Assembly (NCBI GenBank): GCA_051745425.1
Contig: JBNJEB010000090.1
Span: 1 to 6,234, forward strand
Length of the DNA: 6,234 bases
DNA from: Halonatronomonas sp051745425
Lineage (GTDB): Bacteria > Bacillota > Halanaerobiia > Halanaerobiales > Halarsenatibacteraceae
Direction: 5' to 3'
The translations under genes were made by a program, and so were the position numbers. The notes beneath the pieces are model-generated. The model did not search any database. It was not told the DNA's origin and saw only the letters and a list, made by a program, of their open reading frames with translations. This document shows positions 1 through 4,380 of the stretch, piece by piece. Numbering within the stretch: position 1 is the stretch's first letter; each line of letters opens with the position of its first letter.

Positions 1-336
1 TTAAATGGAGTTGCAGATATTTATCAGCAGGAATTAGAGATTAAGTCCATGGGCGGGGCCAAAAGTGTCGATAGTGATAAAAAATTAATGGAGAGAGTTT
101 ATCAGATTGCTAAAAAGACAGAAGGAATTAAGTATGTTTATGATGGTCCAGTTGAAATGGGAGGCAGTGAAGATTTCACCTATATGATGGAACAGGTCCA
201 GTTAAATAATGGCCAGGCAACCTTTATAATATTGGGCTCTGAGATTACATCAGGCCATCATACTGCAGAATTTGATTTTAATGAGTCAGATTTAATTAAA
301 GGCGTTAATCTATTAGCAAGGCTTGCCTTAAAATAA
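1..336 (+). CDS. M20-family metallo-amidohydrolase (AbgA-like), C-terminal part
   Basis: This is the last 111 codons of a gene that begins upstream of the window; the frame is open from base 1, so the ATG at 49 is internal. M20 peptidases are two-metal hydrolases that cleave the amide of N-acyl or peptide-linked amino acids; AbgA-type members act on substrates such as p-aminobenzoyl-glutamate. The visible part is the end of the catalytic domain. It has the GSEDF motif (visible residues 55-59), the MMEQVQ...GGQ/NGQATF segment typical of the AbgA/IAA-amino-acid-hydrolase branch, and the GHH...FDF motif (His86-His87), which supplies a C-terminal metal ligand. It ends 12 bp before the racemase gene and is probably cotranscribed with it. 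The family call is firm. The substrate is unknown because the N-terminal metal site and dimerisation domain are outside the window. Confidence 0.88.
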   Translation, partial: LNGVADIYQQELEIKSMGGAKSVDSDKKLMERVYQIAKKTEGIKYVYDGPVEMGGSEDFTYMMEQVQLNNGQATFIILGSEITSGHHTAEFDFNESDLIKGVNLLARLALK

Positions 337-348
337 GGAGGGAATCAA

Positions 349-1044
349 ATGAAAAAACTAGGGTTAATTGGTGGCATGAGCTGGGAATCATCACTTGAAT
401 ATTACAGGTTATTAAATCAGCTGATTAAAAAGGAATTAGGAGAACCTCACTCAGCAGAATTGATAATGTATTCTGTGGATTTTGCCAGATTTGAAGAAAT
501 GCAGCATAAAGGGAAATGGGATGAAATGGCAGTAGAGATGATTGATATTGCCAGGCAGTTAAAAACTGTCGGCGCAGAAATATTGATAATCTGCACCAAT
601 ACAATGCATAAACTGGCCCCTGTCATTGAGAAAGAAGTCGCTATAAATCTGATTCATATAGCCGATGCCACAGCTGAAGCTATAATTAATCAGGGCCTTG
701 ATACTGTAGGTTTATTAGGGACTAATTTTACCATGACTGAGGATTTTTATAAAAAACGGCTGGAAGAAAATTATAATCTAAATGTCTTAATTCCAGAAGC
801 CGAAGAGAGAGAAATCGTACATGATACAATCTATAAAGAATTAATCTCCGGGATAATTAAAGAAGAGTCTTTAAATAAATTTCAGGCTATTATTAATAAT
901 CTTAAAGAGCAGGGAGCCGAAGGCGTCATCCTTGGCTGTACTGAGATACCTTTACTGGTTAAAGAAAAAGATAGCAGCCTGCCTATCTTTAATACAATGG
1001 AGCTCCATGCTAAAAAGGCGATAGAACAGGCTTTAGCTGATTAA
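349..1044 (+). CDS. Aspartate/glutamate racemase family protein (YgeA-like)
   Basis: A 231-residue cytosolic amino-acid racemase that would interconvert L- and D-amino acids without PLP, using two cysteines. It opens with the family signature IGGMSWESS (residues 7-15). Both catalytic cysteines are present: Cys82 in CTNTMHK and Cys197 in GCTEIPLL, so it should be active. Length is normal for the family. The start ATG is well supported by AAGGAGGG at 335-342, six bases upstream. E. coli YgeA of this family is a broad-specificity racemase rather than a dedicated aspartate enzyme, so the substrate cannot be read from sequence. Its position just behind an M20 amidohydrolase suggests that it processes the amino acid released by that enzyme (inference). 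The stop codon directly abuts the stop of the convergent mocR-type gene, and no terminator is visible between them. Confidence 0.9.
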   Translation: MKKLGLIGGMSWESSLEYYRLLNQLIKKELGEPHSAELIMYSVDFARFEEMQHKGKWDEMAVEMIDIARQLKTVGAEILIICTNTMHKLAPVIEKEVAINLIHIADATAEAIINQGLDTVGLLGTNFTMTEDFYKKRLEENYNLNVLIPEAEEREIVHDTIYKELISGIIKEESLNKFQAIINNLKEQGAEGVILGCTEIPLLVKEKDSSLPIFNTMELHAKKAIEQALAD

Positions 1045-2520
1045 CTAGACCAGCGGAATATAACCTTTATTTGCAGTTTTATTGTCAATATTATCAAATA
1101 TACTCTTAAGTCTTTTAATTCCAGTCTTAATCTCTGTTTCAGATACGGCAGCAAAGCTTAACCTGAAAAAGTTATTTTTATCAGAGCTTTCTTCTAGTTT
1201 AAAAATATCACCAGGAAGTAGAGCAACTTTATATTCTCGAGCTGCCAGGTAAAAGTCTTCAGCAGAAATTCCAGCAGGTAATTTAAGCCAGAAATAGATA
1301 CCGCCATTTGGTTCGTAAACTAGTTCAACTGGTGGTATTAACTTATCCTTTATTTCAGTTAACATCAACTGGTATCTCTGCTGGAATAACTTCTTTATTT
1401 TTGTTAAATGATTTTCCCAGAGGCCTTCCCGGAAATAATAATCCATAGCCCGCTGGGTTAAGCCGGCAGTCGAAATATCTGTTGCATGTTTAGCTGCCAG
1501 TAATTTAGAGCGGTATTTAGCTGGCAGGGTTAAAAAAGCAAGCCTGAGTCCAGGCATAAATATCTTGGAGAAACTCTTAATGTAGATAACCTGGCCTGTT
1601 CTGTCATATGCCTTAAGAGGGAGATATGATTTATTATTATATGATAGTTCACTGAGACAGTCATCCTCGATTATAATTAAATTGTATTGTTCTGCCAGTT
1701 TAATCAAGCGTTTCTTTTTGGCTTCGGACCAGCAGATACCTGTTGGATTCTGAAAACTTGTCATTGTAAATAATAAGCGATAATTTTTTTTAGAGAGTTT
1801 ATTTTCCAGGAGATCTAAATCTATTCCATCCTCTAGAGTTGGTAATGTCTCAATTTCTGCAGCCCTGGATTTAAAGGCTGAAATAGCACCTGGATAGGTG
1901 GGCTCTTCAATCAGAACTGAATCACCATAATCCAGGAATATCTTGACAAGTAGATCAATAGCCTGTTGGGCACCTGATACAATCTGGATTTCATCTACAG
2001 GGATTGACATGCCATTTTTATTAAAGTATTTCTGGATTGATTCTCTGAGGGGATAATAGCCCTGGCTTTTCTGATAGGTAAAGGCCTCACCTTTATCTCT
2101 ATCAAGAACCTGATTGATTGCCTTTTTAAAATCCTCTACAGGAAAAAGAGAAGAAGAGGGGGTGGCACTGGCAAAATTGATATCTTCATCTATCTCAATC
2201 TGGCCGTAACCTAACATCTCAAGAGAATCCTCTTCTTTATCAGATCTATATGAAAACTTATCATCCTGAAGAGGGGCAACAAAGCTTCCGCTGCCAACCT
2301 TCTTATAAATATATTCTTCTTCTGCTAAAGCCTCATAGGCTTTTACCACTGTTGCCGGATTGATATCAAGGCTTTCAGCCATTTTTCTAATAGCCGGCAG
2401 CTGGCTATTCTCAGGTAACCTTCTATCCAGGATTAATGATTTTATCTGGTTATATAGCTGTTGATAAATCGCCTTTGTATTATTCCTATCAATACTTATA
2501 CTTTTCCAGATATCCTTCAT
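1045..2520 (-). CDS. MocR-family transcriptional regulator (GntR winged helix + fold-type I aminotransferase domain)
   Basis: A 491-residue regulator with an N-terminal GntR winged helix (about residues 10-82, including NPATVVKAYEALAEEEYI and GSGSFVA) joined to an aminotransferase-like domain (about 115-475). PLP-site residues are visible: Asn258 in QNPTG, Asp286 in EDDC, Lys319 in SFSK (predicted Schiff-base lysine), Arg326, and Arg453 in FRLSF as a carboxylate-binding arginine. The spacing Asp286-Lys319 is 33 residues, as between Asp279 and Lys312 of B. subtilis GabR. The tyrosine that follows in GabR (Tyr281) is replaced by Cys288. The start is supported by AAGGAGG at 2533-2527, six bases away. 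It is divergent from an ECF S-component gene across a 225-bp region full of repeats, so that gene and mocR itself are its likely targets. A PdxR-like (vitamin B6) role is plausible, but other MocR subfamilies cannot be excluded. Confidence 0.93.
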   Translation of the reverse strand: MKDIWKSISIDRNNTKAIYQQLYNQIKSLILDRRLPENSQLPAIRKMAESLDINPATVVKAYEALAEEEYIYKKVGSGSFVAPLQDDKFSYRSDKEEDSLEMLGYGQIEIDEDINFASATPSSSLFPVEDFKKAINQVLDRDKGEAFTYQKSQGYYPLRESIQKYFNKNGMSIPVDEIQIVSGAQQAIDLLVKIFLDYGDSVLIEEPTYPGAISAFKSRAAEIETLPTLEDGIDLDLLENKLSKKNYRLLFTMTSFQNPTGICWSEAKKKRLIKLAEQYNLIIIEDDCLSELSYNNKSYLPLKAYDRTGQVIYIKSFSKIFMPGLRLAFLTLPAKYRSKLLAAKHATDISTAGLTQRAMDYYFREGLWENHLTKIKKLFQQRYQLMLTEIKDKLIPPVELVYEPNGGIYFWLKLPAGISAEDFYLAAREYKVALLPGDIFKLEESSDKNNFFRLSFAAVSETEIKTGIKRLKSIFDNIDNKTANKGYIPLV

Positions 2521-2590
2521 CTTAAACCTCCTTCTATAATTGACTCAATAACTGGGACAAGTTTTCAAAAATAATCTTTTTTAATTTTGT

Positions 2591-2615
2591 ATTGTATTAC
2601 TATTGACAATACAAT
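2591..2615. promoter_or_regulatory. Candidate MocR operator: inverted repeat ATTGTATT-N9-AATACAAT
   Basis: Perfect 8-bp arms lie at 2591-2598 and 2608-2615. The right part overlaps the TTGACA -35 box of the rightward promoter (2603-2608) and the -10 box and start region of the leftward promoter. A regulator bound here could block both transcripts, so it is a natural site for autoregulation. That the MocR protein binds it is inference. Confidence 0.5.
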
Positions 2616-2631
2616 TCTAATGTGTAATACT
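2603..2631 (+). promoter_or_regulatory. Sigma-A-like promoter for the ECF S-component gene
   Basis: TTGACA at 2603-2608, a 17-bp spacer, then AATACT at 2626-2631. The -10 box is preceded by TG one base away (2623-2624), giving an extended -10 element. Predicted transcription start is near 2638, leaving a leader of about 108 nt before the ATG at 2746. The -10 box alone is imperfect (4 of 6), hence moderate confidence. A weaker alternative, TTAACA at 2683-2688, lies closer to the gene. Confidence 0.5.
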
Positions 2632-2642
2632 ATATATGTCAA
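2614..2642 (-). promoter_or_regulatory. Sigma-A-like promoter for the mocR-type gene
   Basis: On the minus strand, TTGACA (2642-2637), a 17-bp spacer, then TAGAAT (2619-2614): a perfect -35 box and a 5-of-6 -10 box. Predicted start is near 2607, giving a leader of about 87 nt. The element interlocks with the rightward promoter at 2603-2631, so the two polymerase sites cannot both be occupied. Confidence 0.65.
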
Positions 2643-2645
2643 AAG

Positions 2646-2666
2646 ACAATATATAAGATATATTGT
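2646..2666. promoter_or_regulatory. Inverted repeat in the ECF-gene leader (9-bp arms, 3-bp centre)
   Basis: Arms ACAATATAT (2646-2654) and ATATATTGT (2658-2666) are perfect reverse complements around AAG. The ends carry the same ACAAT/ATTGT half-site seen at 2591-2615 and 2686-2695. It sits just downstream of the predicted rightward start, where a bound protein would act as a roadblock. Low complexity makes chance occurrence possible. Confidence 0.35.
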
Positions 2667-2700
2667 ATTAGTATTATATAGATTAACAATATTGTATCAC
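2662..2700 (+). promoter_or_regulatory. Candidate MocR direct-repeat operator (ATTGTATTAG / ATTGTATCAC)
   Basis: ATTGTATTAG at 2662-2671 and ATTGTATCAC at 2691-2700 are same-orientation near copies, 29 bp apart start to start. A third copy, ATTGTATTAC, lies at 2591-2600. MocR regulators such as GabR are known to bind pairs of spaced direct repeats, so this arrangement beside a MocR gene is suggestive. The second copy also forms the palindrome ACAATATTGT (2686-2695). Confidence 0.45.
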
Positions 2701-2745
2701 TACATTAATTAAATTACAAATTAATTTTGCAAGGAGGGATATCAG

Positions 2746-3276
2746 ATGGAGGGGAGAAACTTAATATCGACACTGGATGATTATGATTATAACTCAAATC
2801 CTGCCAGATTAATAGCAATGCAAGCCTTGATGGTTGCCTTTGTTTCAGTGGCAACTTTTATTGCAGTACCTGGCCCTAGCTCATCATATTTTAATTTAGG
2901 AGAAGTTGCAATTTATATTATAGCTTTAACCTTTGGTGGCAAAGCAGGAGGAGTTGCCGGGGCATTTGGTTCTGGAATTACAGATGTTTTACTGGGTTAT
3001 TCTGTCTGGGCGCCATTTACCTTTGTTATTAAAGGACTTGAAGGCTATCTGGTTGGGAGAATAGCTGGAGGAGATACAGAGCTCAAAAAAGTTATACCTG
3101 CTATCCTGATTGGCGGTCATATTATGATAGTCGGTTATGGTATAACAAAGGGCTTTTTAATTAGCTGGACAGCTGTTTTGCCTGAAATCTTTATCGATTA
3201 CGGCCAGATGACTATTGGAGCCATTGTTGCTATACCGATTTCTCGTCAGTTAATCAAATACTTTAAAAATAATTAA
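2746..3276 (+). CDS. ECF transporter S component (substrate-binding membrane subunit)
   Basis: A 176-residue integral membrane protein of the energy-coupling-factor family, close to the PF07155-type S components. Family hallmarks are YFNLGEVAIYIIALTFGG (48-65), GGVAGAFGSGITDVLLGY (68-85) and the APFTFVIKGLEGYLVG stretch (89-104). About six hydrophobic segments follow a charged 24-residue N-terminal tail. It would bind a vitamin or vitamin precursor outside the cell and pass it inward with a shared EcfA/EcfA'/EcfT module; none of those genes is in the window, so it appears to be a group II solo S unit. The start is supported by AAGGAGGG at 2731-2738, seven bases upstream. The divergent MocR gene suggests control by a PLP-sensing regulator and makes vitamin B6 a candidate substrate, though PF07155 members carry several different cargos. 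A strong terminator follows. Confidence 0.85.
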   Translation: MEGRNLISTLDDYDYNSNPARLIAMQALMVAFVSVATFIAVPGPSSSYFNLGEVAIYIIALTFGGKAGGVAGAFGSGITDVLLGYSVWAPFTFVIKGLEGYLVGRIAGGDTELKKVIPAILIGGHIMIVGYGITKGFLISWTAVLPEIFIDYGQMTIGAIVAIPISRQLIKYFKNN

Positions 3277-3292
3277 ATTTTATCTTTAGCAG

Positions 3293-3327
3293 GAGCTAAT
3301 TGCCAGGCAATTAGCTCTTTTACTTTT
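3293..3327 (+). terminator. Rho-independent terminator of the ECF S-component gene
   Basis: A perfect dyad of two 12-base arms (GAGCTAATTGCC at 3293-3304 and its complement at 3306-3317) around a single A, followed by TTTTACTTTT. In RNA this folds as an 11-bp stem with a CAG loop and a U-rich tail. It lies 17 bp after the stop codon. No T-tract exists in the opposite direction, so it acts only rightward. Confidence 0.92.
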
Positions 3328-3331
3328 AATC

Positions 3332-3366
3332 AGGTAACCTTTCATAATCAAGTCAGGTTTAAACCT
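3332..3366. promoter_or_regulatory. Pair of AGGT/ACCT palindromes
   Basis: AGGTAACCT (3332-3340) and AGGTTTAAACCT (3355-3366) are both perfect palindromes with the same AGGT and ACCT ends and the same preceding C, with centres about 24-25 bp apart. They lie between the ECF terminator and the tandem-repeat array. No gene starts close by, so they may be protein-binding sites or remnants. Function is unknown. Confidence 0.3.
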
Positions 3367-3372
3367 ATTCCG

Positions 3373-3449
3373 ACCCAGTACCAACCCAGTACCAACCCAG
3401 TACCAACCCAGTATCAACCCAGTATCAACCCAGTCCTAACCCAGTCTCA
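3373..3449. repeat. Tandem repeat: seven copies of an 11-bp unit (ACCCAGTACCA)
   Basis: Units start at 3373, 3384, 3395, 3406, 3417, 3428 and 3439. The first three are identical, units 4 and 5 share one C-to-T change (ACCCAGTATCA), and units 6 and 7 are more diverged after the invariant ACCCAGT core. The preceding 11 bases are at best a weak eighth copy (6 of 11 matches). The array is much richer in C/G than its surroundings and lies in no plausible reading frame. Eleven bases is close to one helical turn, so the cores all face nearly the same side of the DNA. The gradient of identity suggests expansion by replication slippage. Confidence 0.95.
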
Positions 3450-3489
3450 CTCTAGAGCCGATTAAGTTATGATATTTATAGATATTAGT

Positions 3490-3518
3490 TTGCTTCTTTT
3501 TGTTTGTTAAAGTATAAT
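3490..3518 (+). promoter_or_regulatory. Promoter of the alpha/beta-hydrolase gene
   Basis: TTGCTT at 3490-3495, a 17-bp spacer and a consensus TATAAT at 3513-3518. The predicted start is near 3525, about 30 bp before the ATG at 3557. The -35 box matches only TTG. A small dyad, ATATC-ATGA-GATAT (3521-3534), straddles the predicted start and could be an operator. Confidence 0.65.
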
Positions 3519-3545
3519 TAATATCATGAGATATCAATTAGTAAT

Positions 3546-3550
3546 GGAGG
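3546..3550 (+). promoter_or_regulatory. Ribosome binding site that fixes the hydrolase start
   Basis: GGAGG at 3546-3550 lies six bases before ATG 3557-3559 but directly touches the in-frame GTG at 3551. Correct spacing favours the ATG, so the protein is probably 262 rather than 264 residues. Confidence 0.75.
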
Positions 3551-3556
3551 GTGGTA

Positions 3557-4345
3557 ATGGTGAAATTATCAGTTAAAGAGATTGGAGCAGTAAAAAATAT
3601 TGCCAGAGCAAGATATTATCAAGGATCTGATCCTGATCAAGCTATCCTGATTCTGCATGGATTTACCGGGCATCCAGGAGATATGGAATATCTAGGTCTT
3701 AAGCTTAATCAAAAACTTGGAATGACTGTTTCAATACCAAGATTATCAGGTCATGGGACCAATGCCGCTGATTTTAGAAGTACTGGAGCAGATGACTGGA
3801 TGAGAGCTGCTGTTGACTCATATCTTGATCTAAAAGTTGATTTTGATAAAATTATTGTTGCCGGTTTATCCATGGGAGGCTTATTGGCATTGCAGGTTGC
3901 CTATGGTTTTGCTATCAAAAAGCTGATTTTAATAGCTCCTGCCCTGTATGCCACTAATAAAAAGTTGCCCTTAACCCATTTCTCTAGATTTTTTAATCTT
4001 AAAATGGAACAGGATAACTATACAGAGATTTTAGAGGATTCTGAAACTGATGAGGAGAGGTTACTGGCTGGAGATTATTATCGCTATCATTATTCAGCAC
4101 AGGTTGCTGAATTACATAAGCTGATGTTAAATACCAGGAAAATAATTGCAGATATAGAGGTGCCAGCTTTGATTATAGCATCTAAAAAAGATAAAGTTGT
4201 GCCCTTAAAGGCTGCTGAAGAAATCTATGAGCAGTTAAATGGGCCGGCAACTTTAGAGGTGTTTAAAGAGTCGCCCCATGTAATCAATGATGGCCCTGAA
4301 AAAGATTTATGTGCGGCAAAGACAATAGAATTTATTAGAAAGTAA
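3557..4345 (+). CDS. Alpha/beta-hydrolase, carboxylesterase / monoacylglycerol-lipase-like (Est30 type)
   Basis: A 262-residue serine hydrolase predicted to cleave short- to medium-chain carboxyl esters or monoacylglycerols in the cytoplasm; no signal peptide is visible. In order it shows the oxyanion-hole motif HGFTG (residues 34-38), SGHGTNAADF (64-73), the nucleophile elbow GLSMGG with Ser105, the acid Asp212 in SKKDKVVP, and the catalytic His241 in SPHVIN, so the triad is complete. Length and motif order match Est30-like bacterial carboxylesterases. The in-frame GTG at 3551 would add two residues but has no room for a Shine-Dalgarno, so the ATG was chosen. The gene has its own promoter and a terminator shared with the convergent flavoprotein gene, so it is probably monocistronic. 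The natural substrate cannot be inferred. Confidence 0.9.
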   Translation: MVKLSVKEIGAVKNIARARYYQGSDPDQAILILHGFTGHPGDMEYLGLKLNQKLGMTVSIPRLSGHGTNAADFRSTGADDWMRAAVDSYLDLKVDFDKIIVAGLSMGGLLALQVAYGFAIKKLILIAPALYATNKKLPLTHFSRFFNLKMEQDNYTEILEDSETDEERLLAGDYYRYHYSAQVAELHKLMLNTRKIIADIEVPALIIASKKDKVVPLKAAEEIYEQLNGPATLEVFKESPHVINDGPEKDLCAAKTIEFIRK

Positions 4346-4347
4346 AT

Positions 4348-4380
4348 AGCCTGCAAATAAAACTGCAGGCTTTATCTCTT
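4348..4380. terminator. Shared bidirectional terminator between convergent genes
   Basis: AGCCTGCA (4348-4355) pairs with TGCAGGCT (4364-4371) around an eight-base loop. A U-rich tail, TTTATCTCTT, follows on the plus strand and a weaker ATTTACTTT tail follows on the minus strand. It begins two bases after the hydrolase stop, and the oxidoreductase stop codon (4379-4381) overlaps the plus-strand tail, so it probably ends both transcripts, more efficiently in the plus direction. Confidence 0.8.

Noticed and set aside
49..336. ATG at 49 as the start of a separate 95-residue protein
   Set aside because: The frame is open to base 1 and the upstream residues continue the M20 domain; no Shine-Dalgarno precedes 49.
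2646..2666. Transcription attenuator hairpin
   Set aside because: The stem is almost entirely A-T pairs and no T-tract follows, so the dyad is better read as a DNA-binding site or chance.
2638..2745. Riboswitch in the leader of the ECF S gene
   Set aside because: The leader is about 108 nt of very AT-rich sequence with no recognisable thiamine, riboflavin or cobalamin aptamer core and no terminator hairpin.
3373..3449. CRISPR array
   Set aside because: The 11-bp units are contiguous with no unique spacers, and no cas genes are near.
3373..3449. Plasmid-type iterons of a replication origin
   Set aside because: No initiator gene, DnaA boxes or AT-rich melting region with repeats is evident beside it, and the units are shorter than typical iterons.
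3330..3480. Small RNA gene containing the tandem repeat
   Set aside because: No convincing promoter upstream of the array after the ECF terminator and no terminator after it were found.
3551..3553. GTG at 3551 as the hydrolase start
   Set aside because: It directly touches the GGAGG site, leaving no spacer; the ATG at 3557 has a six-base spacer.
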